Shown: piece after piece, positions 29,671-38,936 of the stretch
Layout: every line of letters starts with the position of its first letter
How positions within the stretch are numbered: position 1 is the first letter of the stretch
Source: Scytolyngbya sp. HA4215-MV1
Lineage (GTDB): Bacteria > Cyanobacteriota > Cyanobacteriia > Leptolyngbyales > Leptolyngbyaceae
Length of the DNA: 64,000 bases
Assembly (NCBI GenBank): GCA_019359045.1
Contig: JAHHIA010000019.1
Location: 1-64,000, forward strand
Direction of reading: 5' to 3'
Position numbers and translations under genes: made by a program
The notes under the pieces: model-generated
What the model saw: only the letters and a program-made list of their open reading frames with translations
What the model was told of the DNA's origin: nothing
The model's database searches: none

Positions 29671-30969
29671 ATGCATACGTCGAAGCTTTCTGCCCAATTT
29701 CTTCAACATCAGGCAGCGTCGCTATTACTTTATCAAGCGGTTTTGGCGAACCCGATCGGGGTGGCTTTTTTAGAATTGTTGCAGGCAATTCGTCACGCTG
29801 AGCGCAATCCGGCGATCGAAGGGGTGGAATGCTTGCAGGCGTATGGACGTTGGTTTCAGGCATTGGCAACGCGAAACCAGAGTTGGCAAGCCTATTTGCT
29901 CGAACAAATTTTGTTAGCAGAAAATCCTTTTTCGCAACAGGCACAACAAGTACCGTTTTCCCAGTTACCTGTGCCACTGGTTAAAGCAGTAAGGCATGAT
30001 TTGCAGATTTTACAACAGCTATATCACTGTCAGCCGCAACAGATTAGCGAGTGGGTGCAGACAGCGGCTCATGCATCGATCTCGCCGATCGCCTGGGAAC
30101 CTTCCCCTATGCCCCATCCTCCCAACCTTGCCCTACCCAATTTTGAGCACTGGGCAGATGCCGCCGCCGATCTGGCAGCCCACTATCAAACTTTTGGCGC
30201 AGGGTTATTGGCTCAATATCGGGCACTACGCTGGCAAGCGGGCACATTGATTGGCATTCCCTTTGCCGATCCTGTACAGGTTGCCCATCTGGTAGGCTAC
30301 GAAACCCAAAAAGAAGCCCTGCTGAAGAATACCGAGTTTTTGTTGACAGGCTATCCGGCGCTGCATGTGTTGTTGTATGGCAGTCGCGGCTCAGGCAAAT
30401 CGTCTTTAGTCAAAGGGTTGCTTAACCACTATGCCGATCGCCCCTTGCGCCTGGTGGAAGTTGCCAAATCAGATTTGTGTGAGCTGTCTACCATTGCCGA
30501 TCGCTTGCGAGATCATCCCCAAAAATTTATTCTCTTTGTCGATGATCTATCCTTTGAAGAAGACGAAGACGCCTTTAAAGCGCTGAAGGTCGTTTTGGAA
30601 GGCAGCTTAACCGCTCGTCCGTCCAATTTGGTGGTCTATGCCACCACCAATCGTCGGCATTTGATTCGCGAGTTTTTTGGCGATCGTCCCCGCCCCAGAG
30701 ATGGCGATGAAGTCCATGCCTGGGATACGGTGCAGGAAAAGCTTTCGTTTAGCGATCGATTTGGGTTGACACTGACCTTTGAACCCGCTGACCAAAAGAC
30801 CTATCTACAAATCGTTCATCACCTGGCAGTGCAGGCAGGCATTGCTCTCAGTCCAGAAGATCTGGAGTTTCGGGCGTTGCAATGGGCAACTCGACACAAT
30901 GGGCGATCGGGCAGAACCGCACGACAATTTATTGACTTTTTGCAAGCTGAGCTAGCAATGGGCAAGTAA
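29671..30969 (+). CDS. DUF815-type P-loop ATPase
   Basis: The 432-residue protein is helical for its first ~200 residues (FLQHQAASLLLYQAVL). A P-loop ATPase domain follows, with Walker A GSRGSGKSSLVKG at about 237, Walker B KFILFVDDLSFEEDED at about 287, sensor-like ATTNRRHL, and SDRFGLTLTF, where an arginine finger may act. This is the DUF815 arrangement (AAA-like, uncharacterised). The frame reads upstream to a GTG at 29608, but the ATG at 29671 gives a better N-terminus. It lies 229 bases before the BrxD-like ATPase on the same strand. Role unknown; links to the baseplate genes are inferred from position only. Confidence 0.85.
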   Translation: MHTSKLSAQFLQHQAASLLLYQAVLANPIGVAFLELLQAIRHAERNPAIEGVECLQAYGRWFQALATRNQSWQAYLLEQILLAENPFSQQAQQVPFSQLPVPLVKAVRHDLQILQQLYHCQPQQISEWVQTAAHASISPIAWEPSPMPHPPNLALPNFEHWADAAADLAAHYQTFGAGLLAQYRALRWQAGTLIGIPFADPVQVAHLVGYETQKEALLKNTEFLLTGYPALHVLLYGSRGSGKSSLVKGLLNHYADRPLRLVEVAKSDLCELSTIADRLRDHPQKFILFVDDLSFEEDEDAFKALKVVLEGSLTARPSNLVVYATTNRRHLIREFFGDRPRPRDGDEVHAWDTVQEKLSFSDRFGLTLTFEPADQKTYLQIVHHLAVQAGIALSPEDLEFRALQWATRHNGRSGRTARQFIDFLQAELAMGK

Positions 30970-31198
30970 CCAATTTAGATTTAGACTCACAAACGTTGAG
31001 ATAACAGAGAGCAAGATGACGAGGAGCACCCGTCAAAATCCTCGTGCCCTTGTGTCCCCACGTCCCCCTGTCTCCGCGTTCATGCAAGATCTGGGGCTCT
31101 CACTTCGCACCAGGAGGAATTTATAAATTTGCCCGATCGTCAACCCAATGACCCATTCCTGCGTACAATAGAACATCAGTTCGCGCAAACATTTCCCC

Positions 31199-32527
31199 AT
31201 GGCAGCTAAAATTCCCAAACGAGTTTCGACCGCCCTGATCAACGCCTTGGGGGCGGGTGTTGTGCCTAGAATTGGGCTAGATCACATCGCCGTAGGGCGC
31301 GAGCGCGAGATTCAGTCGCTGTTGCAAGATCTAGAAAACATTGCTGGCGGCGGAGCTGCCTTTCGGCTAGTGGTGGGGCGCTATGGGGCAGGCAAAAGTT
31401 TTACCCTGCAACTGATCCGAAACCATGCCATGGAAAAAGGATTTGTGGTCGCTGATGCCGACATTACGCCCGATCGTCGCCTTTCTGGGTCTGGTGGAGT
31501 TGCGGTTGCCACTTATCGTGAGCTGATGCGCAACCTGGCGACTAAGAGCCGTCCCGATGGGGGTTCTCTGGCACCTATCTTGGAACGCTGGATTGCAGGC
31601 ATCCAGACCCAGGTTGCTCAAGAGACCAACACCAAGCCCAATGATGCTGGGTTTGACGAGCATGTGGAAGCCAAAATTCGAGAAGTGACCAAAGATGTTG
31701 CCGATCTGGTGAATGGCTTCGAGTTTGCCAATGTGATCATTGCTTATTGGAATGGCTATCGAGCCGATGACGATACCAAAAAAGAATCGGCGTTGCGCTG
31801 GCTCCGGGGGGAATTTGCCACCAAAACCGAAGCGAAAGCGGCGTTGGGTGTGCGCGTCATCATTGATGACGACAATTGGTACGACTACATCAAACTCCTT
31901 GCCAAGTTTGTGTCCGACATTGGCTACAAAGGACTTCTGATCTTTTTGGATGAAGTGGTGCATCTCTATAAGATCACCACAACGGTTTCTCGCCAAAACA
32001 ACTATGACAAGCTGTTGGCGATGTTCAATGATGCGATGCAGGGACGGGTTGGGTATCTGGGTATTTTGGTGGGTGGCACGCCGCAGTTTTTAGAAGATAA
32101 TCGACGTGGGTTGTATAGCGACCCTGCCTGGCAGCGCCGCACCTCACAAAGTCGCTTTATCAGCAAAGCCGGAATTCAGGATGCGATCGGTCCGGTGATT
32201 CGGCTAGAACCGCTGAGTCAGGAAGAAATCTTGCAACTGCTGCAACGATTGGCAGAGGTGCATTCCATTCACTATGCTTACAAAAAGAGTTTGAGTGCTG
32301 CCGAGTTACAACAGTTTTTGGGGGCGATCGTGGGTCGGATGGGAGCCGATGCGCTGTTGACGCCTGGCGAAATTGTGCGCGATTTCATCAGTGTGTTGAA
32401 TGTACTGCAACAAAACCCCAAATTGACTTTGGATCAGTTGTTACGCAGTTCCAATTTCCAACCCACGCCAGCACATCAAAATGCTCAAGTGGATGAGAAT
32501 AGCGAATTTGCAGAGTTTACAGTCTAA
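31199..32527 (+). CDS. DUF2791/BrxD-like P-loop ATPase
   Basis: The 442-residue protein matches the DUF2791 family pattern (BREX-type BrxD-like ATP-binding proteins). It opens RVSTALINALGAGVVPRIGLDHIAVGR, with Walker A GRYGAGKSFTLQLI (residues about 62-75), then RRLSGSGGVAVATYRELMRNL, IIAYWNGY, Walker B GLLIFLDEVVHLYKI (about 243-257), and GGTPQFLEDNRRGLYSDPAWQRR. The DE of Walker B is intact, so it is probably an active ATPase. No BREX methylase, helicase or phosphatase gene is in the window. It sits between another ATPase and the baseplate operon. Function in this context is unknown. Confidence 0.85.
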   Translation: MAAKIPKRVSTALINALGAGVVPRIGLDHIAVGREREIQSLLQDLENIAGGGAAFRLVVGRYGAGKSFTLQLIRNHAMEKGFVVADADITPDRRLSGSGGVAVATYRELMRNLATKSRPDGGSLAPILERWIAGIQTQVAQETNTKPNDAGFDEHVEAKIREVTKDVADLVNGFEFANVIIAYWNGYRADDDTKKESALRWLRGEFATKTEAKAALGVRVIIDDDNWYDYIKLLAKFVSDIGYKGLLIFLDEVVHLYKITTTVSRQNNYDKLLAMFNDAMQGRVGYLGILVGGTPQFLEDNRRGLYSDPAWQRRTSQSRFISKAGIQDAIGPVIRLEPLSQEEILQLLQRLAEVHSIHYAYKKSLSAAELQQFLGAIVGRMGADALLTPGEIVRDFISVLNVLQQNPKLTLDQLLRSSNFQPTPAHQNAQVDENSEFAEFTV

Positions 32528-32826
32528 CCTGCTGGTTCTGCTGAAAATGTCCACCAGTGGCACTGCCTTCATCATGCCCAATCAAGAAGCAGTGTCTCGA
32601 AGCGAGTGTGAGAATGGACTTAATATTGTCTTGGCATATCGATCGAGCGTTTGGAACCATCACGCTCGACTTCAATCAATATTCACCCAGGTGTAGATTA
32701 CACTCCTGTTCGATCTTCATCTTTGCCATTGATTTAGTCAATGTAACCTTTCATATCACTTACAGTCTTTTTTGATCGGCATCAATCACAAATTGTTGCC
32801 TGGATATGGTCGAGTGCAATCGACCC

Positions 32827-33618
32827 TCAATGACTTGAGCGGCTGGGTTTGTGAGCAACCAAAGCAGCCCTGGCGGGCGGTAGCTCGTATTGCCCATAGT
32901 GACGCGAAATCTGTACCTGAAAGCCGATCGACGCCAATTCGGTGGCCAGTTCTGAGGCAAAGTAAAGTCGCTGTCGATGCACTTCATCCGATCGTCGATA
33001 GTAGTCATCGATTTGGCGAAAGGTAATAATCCGACGGGTCAAGATTCGCTGCTCTGGATCTTCGGACTTTTCGACCAGCACAAACCAATCCTTGCCTTCA
33101 GTAAAGTTCCGGCTGGAGATATGGGGAGTAATTTGTCCGGGTTCAACGATGTCAAAGATTAACAGACCGTCCTCCACCAGTGCCGTATAAATCCGCTGAA
33201 ACAGAGGCATCAGTGAAGAACGATCGCCTGTCGAATCTACATCGGATACAGCATCAAACAAGTAATTGAAACACTCCCCGATCGCTACCACTACCTGACA
33301 GGGAGGAATTTCTGTTTGAAAGAGCGACGCTACCCGAAACTGGGCAGTCGGCACTCTGGCTTGGGCGATCGCAATCATCGCTGCCGAAATATCCACCCCT
33401 AGCACGTCATAGCCTGCTTGAGCAAAAGCTTGGGTAGACAACCCACTGCCACAACCCAGTTCTACCACCAAACCGTGCTGAATCCCTTGCTGTGCCAAGC
33501 TTGCCAGAATACTGGAATTGGCTTGCAGCGCATAGTCGCAAAAGCCTACATCGTGGATATAAGCCAGATCTTCGTTGTACCAGCTAGACACGGGATGACC
33601 TCCATACCCCTGTTGCAT
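32827..33618 (-). CDS. SAM-dependent methyltransferase
   Basis: The 263-residue product has the class I methyltransferase core, with motif I VVELGCGSGLSTQAFAQ followed by GVDISAAMIAIAQARV and a later acidic motif in GLLIFDIVEPGQI. The frame is open up to 33678, but the ATG at 33618 gives MQQGYGGHPVSSWYNEDLAYIHDVGFCDYA, a start seen in related enzymes, and is chosen. The substrate is unknown. It is divergent from the gp25-like gene, whose start lies 102 bases away, and convergent with the BrxD-like ATPase gene. Its placement inside the module may be incidental. Confidence 0.85.
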   Translation of the reverse strand: MQQGYGGHPVSSWYNEDLAYIHDVGFCDYALQANSSILASLAQQGIQHGLVVELGCGSGLSTQAFAQAGYDVLGVDISAAMIAIAQARVPTAQFRVASLFQTEIPPCQVVVAIGECFNYLFDAVSDVDSTGDRSSLMPLFQRIYTALVEDGLLIFDIVEPGQITPHISSRNFTEGKDWFVLVEKSEDPEQRILTRRIITFRQIDDYYRRSDEVHRQRLYFASELATELASIGFQVQISRHYGQYELPPARAALVAHKPSRSSH

Positions 33619-33719
33619 GTTTCCATTTCGATGCCAATCCCTAACTTTCGTCAAATACCCCCCAGGGAGGTGGCTCAATACATTAAAGGTACTCTCATCA
33701 CCGATCGGAGTGCCACAGC

Positions 33720-34118
33720 ATGGAATCTTACATTGGGCAGGGCATCAGCTTCCCACTCAAGACCAGCGTGCAGGGTAGCTTGCAGCTCAGCGCCGAAAGG
33801 CAAAACCTGGAAGAATCGATTCATCTGATTCTCCGTACTAGCCTGGGTGAACGGGTTTACCGTCCCGATTTTGGTTCGCGTTTGTCCGAATTGGTGTTTG
33901 CCCCTTTGAACACCCAAACCTTGCTGTTGCTAAGACTCTATGTCGAAGAAGCACTGGAAGCCTGGGAACCTCGCATTGAATTGGAAGCCGTCTTGACTGA
34001 TCCTGATCCGGTGCGGGGGCGAGTAGACATCACAATCAAATACCACCCCACCAACAGCTACGACTCGCGCAGTTTAGTCTATCCCTTCTATCTTTTACCC
34101 GCAGATACGCTTGAATAA
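33720..34118 (+). CDS. gp25/GPW-like baseplate wedge protein
   Basis: The 132-residue protein has the GPW/gp25 pattern: GQGISFPLKTSVQGSLQLSAERQNLEESIHLILRTSLGERVYRPDFGSRLSELVFAP, then LLLRLYVEEALEAWEPRIELEAV. In T4, P2 and extracellular contractile injection systems this protein joins the inner baseplate to the sheath end. It starts at ATG 33720. It opens a run of same-strand genes that continues with gpJ- and gpI-like proteins, an order normal for contractile tails. No sheath, tube or spike gene precedes it in the window. Confidence 0.93.
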   Translation: MESYIGQGISFPLKTSVQGSLQLSAERQNLEESIHLILRTSLGERVYRPDFGSRLSELVFAPLNTQTLLLLRLYVEEALEAWEPRIELEAVLTDPDPVRGRVDITIKYHPTNSYDSRSLVYPFYLLPADTLE

Positions 34119-34165
34119 GCGCGCGCGCCACCGCATCCTGCTGACATCTCTTACTGGTAAATACC

Positions 34166-36460
34166 GTGGATTTTGATTTTCTCACCCAGTTACCGAAATC
34201 TGATCTCGACGATCGCACCTTCAAAGATTTGGTGGATGAATGTCTGCTGCGGATTCCCCGCTATTGCCCGGAATGGACACACTACAATCCCTCAGACCCC
34301 GGTGTGACGCTGATCGAGTTGTTTGCCTGGTTAACCGATCAGATGTTATTGCGCTTCAATCAGGTGCCGCGTCGCAACTATGTGGCGTTTCTAGAAATGT
34401 TGGGAGTGCGGTTACAACCGCCTGCCCCCGCCCACACCGTCCTCTCTTTTTATCTCACCCGCCCACAAGATGCTCAGCGATCGATTCCTTCGATTCCGAT
34501 CGGCGCAGAAGTGGCAACTGAACGCACCGAAACCGATCCAGCGATCATTTTCAGCACCAATCAAGAACTGCGCCTGGGCTATCCCCTGATCCGTTATTTC
34601 TTAACAGAAGAGGCTGCTCGAGATCAGCCCCAACAGGTGCGTGATCGCCTCGCCAACCAGTGGTCGCGGGATGGTGCTGGACGCTGGACTGGGCGGCAAC
34701 AGACCGTCTTTCAAACCATGCCCCAGGCAGGCGACTGCTTTTATCTGGTGTTTGACGCGATCGAACCCCTAGACGGCAATGTACTGGTACTCACCATTGA
34801 AGGCGAACCCGCAGGTTCCACGGGTATCAACCCCAACCGCCCACCTCGTCAGTGGGAAGCCTGGGATGGTCTACAATGGCAACCCGTCTTGCTAAAAGAA
34901 GCAGATGACGGTACCAAGGGCTTTAGCTTCGATGATGTGGAACGGCGAGGACTGGCAGGGCTAAGCGAGGCAGAAGTGATCTTGCACATGCCCCTGACCT
35001 GGGTGGCAACCACCTTTGCGGGCTACTACGGACGCTGGCTGCGATGCCGTTGTCAGCAATTACAGAACGAGCGCTTTAGCCGATCGCCCCAGTTGACCAC
35101 GCTGTTTGCCCAGACGATCGGGGGACGCACCCGTGCCAGCGAATGTACCCGCATTCTGAACGAACTGGTTGGCGAAAGCGACGGCACCCCCGGACAGACC
35201 TTTTACCTGCAATCTCAGAGTATTTTGGAACGGCAACCGGGCGAATACTTGCAGGTCACACCGCCGGGAGAACCGCCCCAACAGTGGCAGGAGGTGGAAA
35301 ACTTTGCTGATTCGGGCCCAAGCGATCGCCACTACACACTCGACGCGCGCACCGGACGCATCCAGTTTGGTCCCCTGATCCGGGAACCCAAGCATTTGCA
35401 AGAAGAAGTGCAATTGCGTCGCCAGGTCCAATGGCAGGGTACCTCAGTCAGTCAGGCAAATCTGGAACGGGTTGAAACCCTGGAGCGGCAGTATGGTGCA
35501 GTGCCCGGACGAGGAGCACTGTTGCACATGATCTCTTACCGCACTGGGGGAGGCGATCGCGGCAATGTGCCCAAGTATTCGCTCCAAACTCTCAAAACTG
35601 CCTTGCCCTATGTCAAACAAGTCACCAACCATGAACCTGCACGCGATGGTGCCAACGAAGAAAATCTGGAAGAAGCAGTGCTGCGTGTGCCCCGGTTATT
35701 GCGGACTCGCAATCGGGCAGTTACCCCCGAAGACTATGAGACCCTAACGCTACAAGCCAGCCGTGCGGTAGGGCGTGCCTACTGCCCGCGTCAGCAACCA
35801 GGTAATTTGCCCGGTGTGGTAACCGTGTATGTGGTGCCCCGCGTCTCGATTCCCGATTGGGAGCAGGGCATCCCGCCGGAAGGCTTTAACCTCAGTGCGC
35901 CTTTGCGAGATGAAGTCGAGCGTTTTTTGGGCGATCGCTGCTTACTGGGGACACAGGTGCGGTTGCTGGAACCCGCTTATGTTGGGGTTTCAGTGCAGGC
36001 AGTGCTGGGGGTGGAGCCGGACTACCAACTGGGCACAGCCAGAGAAGGCTTACGGCAGCAGTTGACCCAGGCACTCTATCAGTTGCTCAATCCCCTGACG
36101 GGTGGACGCCAGGGCAACGGCTGGGGCATGGGTGTACCGCTTTATCAGTCCGATCTGGTGCGGCTGTTCCAAAATACATCAGGAGTCAAGTATCTGGATG
36201 CCATTCAGCTTTACGAACTGCGCCAGGAAAATGATTGGCAGCGACAATCGGTGACCAATGGCGTGATCGATCCGGGTGCTAATGGCGTGATCTGTTCTTG
36301 GGCAGATGTAGATCGACGGATCTGGGCAGAGCGCATTGTCGAACCGGGGCAGCCGGGGATCATCCCTGAACAGACTGCCGTGATTCGTGCGTCAACTGGC
36401 GAACAGCGCCAATCTGCTCATCGGATTCAAATTTTGGGTGGGGAGGCTGAACTGTTATGA
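34166..36460 (+). CDS. baseplate J/gp6-like assembly protein
   Basis: The 764-residue protein is a baseplate wedge component of the TIGR02243-like class. It begins at GTG 34166 with the family leader DFLTQLPKSDLDDRTFKDLVDECLLRIPRYCPEWTHYNPSDPGVTLIELFAWLTD. The middle has MLHISYRTGGGDRGN-like residues (LLHMISYRTGGGDRGNVP). The gpJ domain follows at about 500-700 (VPRLLRTRNRAVTPEDYETLTLQASRAVGRAYC and LEPAYVGVSVQAVL). It is longer than P2 gpJ, as usual in extracellular contractile systems. It overlaps the next gene by 4 bases (ATGA), implying translational coupling. Confidence 0.93.
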   Translation: MDFDFLTQLPKSDLDDRTFKDLVDECLLRIPRYCPEWTHYNPSDPGVTLIELFAWLTDQMLLRFNQVPRRNYVAFLEMLGVRLQPPAPAHTVLSFYLTRPQDAQRSIPSIPIGAEVATERTETDPAIIFSTNQELRLGYPLIRYFLTEEAARDQPQQVRDRLANQWSRDGAGRWTGRQQTVFQTMPQAGDCFYLVFDAIEPLDGNVLVLTIEGEPAGSTGINPNRPPRQWEAWDGLQWQPVLLKEADDGTKGFSFDDVERRGLAGLSEAEVILHMPLTWVATTFAGYYGRWLRCRCQQLQNERFSRSPQLTTLFAQTIGGRTRASECTRILNELVGESDGTPGQTFYLQSQSILERQPGEYLQVTPPGEPPQQWQEVENFADSGPSDRHYTLDARTGRIQFGPLIREPKHLQEEVQLRRQVQWQGTSVSQANLERVETLERQYGAVPGRGALLHMISYRTGGGDRGNVPKYSLQTLKTALPYVKQVTNHEPARDGANEENLEEAVLRVPRLLRTRNRAVTPEDYETLTLQASRAVGRAYCPRQQPGNLPGVVTVYVVPRVSIPDWEQGIPPEGFNLSAPLRDEVERFLGDRCLLGTQVRLLEPAYVGVSVQAVLGVEPDYQLGTAREGLRQQLTQALYQLLNPLTGGRQGNGWGMGVPLYQSDLVRLFQNTSGVKYLDAIQLYELRQENDWQRQSVTNGVIDPGANGVICSWADVDRRIWAERIVEPGQPGIIPEQTAVIRASTGEQRQSAHRIQILGGEAELL

Positions 36461-37515
36461 GCCAGCGCGCCGATCGTCGCACGCTCAGCTTGGAACTGGT
36501 TCCCATGTCTGTGGCAGATCCTCCCCCTGTGGCGGAAGCCTCTCCTTCTCTTGCGACTTGGGGTGCTCTGGCAGATACGGAAGTTTCAATTTTTCCCAGT
36601 TTGTGTTTGTGTCCAGGAGAAGTGAGCGAAATGCTGGTCCGACTGGAGCACCGCAGCGATACGCCCCTGTCCTATCATCTCCAGGTCAACAGCACCATTC
36701 CCGAAACCTGGTATAGTCTGCATACCGAAGGGGCAGAGTTGCCTCCTGGTCGCACCACTGAAGCTGTTGTGCGCTTCCATCCAGATCTCGACTTTTTCGA
36801 GGAGCGGCAGATACTCCAGCCCGAACAAGCCCTCAACCTCAGCTATCCAGGCGAGGTCAGAGTCTATGGCTCTTCCCCAGAGGGCGATCCCACCGATTTA
36901 ATGGCAAGTGAATCCTTTCGCCTCTTTCTGCGACCGCGCAGTTTGTATCCTCAGTTCTTGCCTGCGGTTTATCGCGAAGTCGATTTCATCGGACGTTTCC
37001 TGAAGATTTTTGAGCAATCATTCGAGCCTGCGGTCAATACCTTCCAAACCCTCTGGGCATATTTAGATCCTTTAACCGCACCTGAAGCGCTGCTCCCGTT
37101 TCTGGCACAATGGGTGGGCTGGCACAATGAAACCAATTGGAGCCTAGAGCGACAGCGATCGCTGATTCGACGGGCAATGGAAATCTACCAGTGGCGTGGC
37201 ACCCGGCGGGGTTTGCAACTCTACCTCCACCTTTATACGGGTTTACCGATGCACAATCCCACACGTCCACCCGAACAGCAGCCGATTCAAATTCATGCCG
37301 CTTTCAGTCGTGGGTTTGTCTTGGGAGAGACCGATCTCGGGCCCACTGCCACTCTGGGCGGTGGCAGACCTTTTCACTTTAGTGTCAAGCTATGTCCCCC
37401 TGTCGAACAAGTCCTGGATGAATCCCTGGTGCGTACCATCATTGAGCAGGAAAAACCTGCTGTTTGCACGTATGACTTAGAGATTGCCCCGATCGAGGAG
37501 ACTGTCCATGTCTGA
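36457..37515 (+). CDS. gpI-like phage tail protein with an extra N-terminal beta domain
   Basis: The C-terminal part (about 170-350) matches TIGR02242-type tail proteins: LYPQFLPAVYREVDFIGRFLKIFEQSFEPAVNTFQTLWAYLDPLTAPEALLPFLAQWVGWHNE, then RSLIRRAMEIYQWRGTRRGLQLYLHLYTG. Residues about 1-165 form an added domain of beta strands (VSEMLVRLEHRSDTPLSYHLQVNSTIPETWYSLHTEGAELPPG) similar in pattern to the N-terminal modules of the two membrane proteins downstream. It begins within the previous gene and itself overlaps the next start by 8 bases. It would sit at the baseplate next to gpJ. Confidence 0.9.
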   Translation: MSQRADRRTLSLELVPMSVADPPPVAEASPSLATWGALADTEVSIFPSLCLCPGEVSEMLVRLEHRSDTPLSYHLQVNSTIPETWYSLHTEGAELPPGRTTEAVVRFHPDLDFFEERQILQPEQALNLSYPGEVRVYGSSPEGDPTDLMASESFRLFLRPRSLYPQFLPAVYREVDFIGRFLKIFEQSFEPAVNTFQTLWAYLDPLTAPEALLPFLAQWVGWHNETNWSLERQRSLIRRAMEIYQWRGTRRGLQLYLHLYTGLPMHNPTRPPEQQPIQIHAAFSRGFVLGETDLGPTATLGGGRPFHFSVKLCPPVEQVLDESLVRTIIEQEKPAVCTYDLEIAPIEETVHV

Positions 37516-38881
37516 TTTCCGCCCCTATCCTCGCTTGGAAGCGTTTGAGCGGTTACACATTAGTGACGGACTGACCATCAATGCAGAGCGATGGCAACAG
37601 GCGCACGGATATCACCGCCAACGACAAAATTTTCAATACCAGGCACTACACGAAGCTGGGATCATCTACGGCTTGGGGGTGGCGATCGTACCAGAGCAAC
37701 CCGATGGTCGGTTGCTTCAGATTCAACCGGGGGTCGCGATCGATATTGAAGGCAACCCTATTATTGTTCGCCAACCCGAAGAATTTCGGATTATGTCCGA
37801 GCCGCCAGAAGGGCAAATCCTGGTTGTCCACCTGGCAGTCAATTATGTTGATCCTGATGCCTTGCGTCTGAATCCGTCCACTCGTGTGTTGCAAGAAAGC
37901 TTTCGCATTGTCGAGAAAGTGCAGCTTGATCCGCGTGATGTTGAGCTTTGCCGCATCCATCTCCGGTCTGGGGCAACCCAACTCCAAACCCCAACCGATG
38001 TCTTTGCTCCCAGCGACAACCAGCTCGATTTTCGCGGACGTTGCCATCCTCAGCCCTATCCTCAGTTGTGGGTGAGGGTGGGGCAAGTGACCACTGATCG
38101 TGCCAGCGATCTCATCACCCAGCAAGGGTTTACCGAGTTATTGAGATCGCTCACGGGGTTATATCCTGCTTTGCGCGGCACACCGCCCCAAAATTTCTCT
38201 GCCAAATTTCTGGGGCGCGCTTCAGTGCTCGACTGCGAGTTGCTAGCGATCGCGCAGGATGTTCTAATGGCACTGTCCACCCCCGCTTTACAAAGTCTGA
38301 GTGCCTATCTGACACAAGGGGGGGTGCTCCTGGTGGTCAATGACTTTAGCGAGATTGATCTCCTGGATCTGCTCGATATCGGCAAAGAACTGCAACTGGG
38401 GCTAACCGAAGCAAAGCGAGATCCTGATCTGTTTCGTCAAACAGGTACTGCCCTGAAGAACGAAATTGAATCCAACCAAGCCGCGATCGCTCAGCGATTG
38501 CAAGAGATCGAACAGCAACTGGCGACGATCGCGCCCCGACTCGGCATTTCTCTGTCGGGGTCTGGCGATTTGGGGGATGACCATCCTCTCGTCTGGCAGC
38601 CCTTCTTATTCAGTCAACTGCCCCAGGTACTCGGTCATGCCATTCACGTCAAAAATTGGGGTGGGTTGGTGTGGATGGTAGGCGACCTGAGCCAGAGTTG
38701 GGGACGCAACCCCACGCTGACGCTCCCGCGCGAAATGTTACGTTCTGCTCAGGAATGGGGCATCAACCTCTTGCATTTTGCTGCCCAACGGCGGCAATGG
38801 ATACAAGCCATGCAACCGCTACCCATCGAAACGAGTACGCCTACCGACAGCCTTCAGCGCCGCACTCAACCGTCTGGATAA
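37508..38881 (+). CDS. baseplate-operon protein with a DUF4159-like C-terminal part
   Basis: The 457-residue protein starts MSDFRPYPRLEAFERLHISDGLTINAERWQQAHGYHRQRQNFQYQALHEAGIIYGLGV, an N-terminus resembling proteins found near tail-like operons, with a strand-rich domain to about 150. From about 240 it has a fold-like segment (LSAYLTQGGVLLVVNDFSE), then HPLVWQPFLF and GGLVWMVGDLSQSWGRNP, similar to DUF4159 proteins of the amidotransferase-like superfamily. No catalytic triad was identified. It overlaps gpI by 8 bases and precedes the membrane proteins. Function unknown; a structural or assembly role in the tail-like complex is inferred. Confidence 0.65.
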   Translation: MSDFRPYPRLEAFERLHISDGLTINAERWQQAHGYHRQRQNFQYQALHEAGIIYGLGVAIVPEQPDGRLLQIQPGVAIDIEGNPIIVRQPEEFRIMSEPPEGQILVVHLAVNYVDPDALRLNPSTRVLQESFRIVEKVQLDPRDVELCRIHLRSGATQLQTPTDVFAPSDNQLDFRGRCHPQPYPQLWVRVGQVTTDRASDLITQQGFTELLRSLTGLYPALRGTPPQNFSAKFLGRASVLDCELLAIAQDVLMALSTPALQSLSAYLTQGGVLLVVNDFSEIDLLDLLDIGKELQLGLTEAKRDPDLFRQTGTALKNEIESNQAAIAQRLQEIEQQLATIAPRLGISLSGSGDLGDDHPLVWQPFLFSQLPQVLGHAIHVKNWGGLVWMVGDLSQSWGRNPTLTLPREMLRSAQEWGINLLHFAAQRRQWIQAMQPLPIETSTPTDSLQRRTQPSG

Positions 38882-38936
38882 TTCACACGCTATCTTCCAT
38901 CCTTTTTCCCCAAGCCCCATTAAGGAGTCCGAGGCA

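Noticed and set aside
31199-32527. Part of a BREX or other phage-defence island
   Set aside because: Only the BrxD-like ATPase is present; no BrxC, PglX, PglZ, helicase or methylase partners are seen in 64 kb.
33720-37515. An integrated prophage
   Set aside because: Only baseplate-type genes occur; there are no capsid, portal, terminase, integrase or lysis genes. The holin-like gene at 47920 is of the YvlD type and far away.
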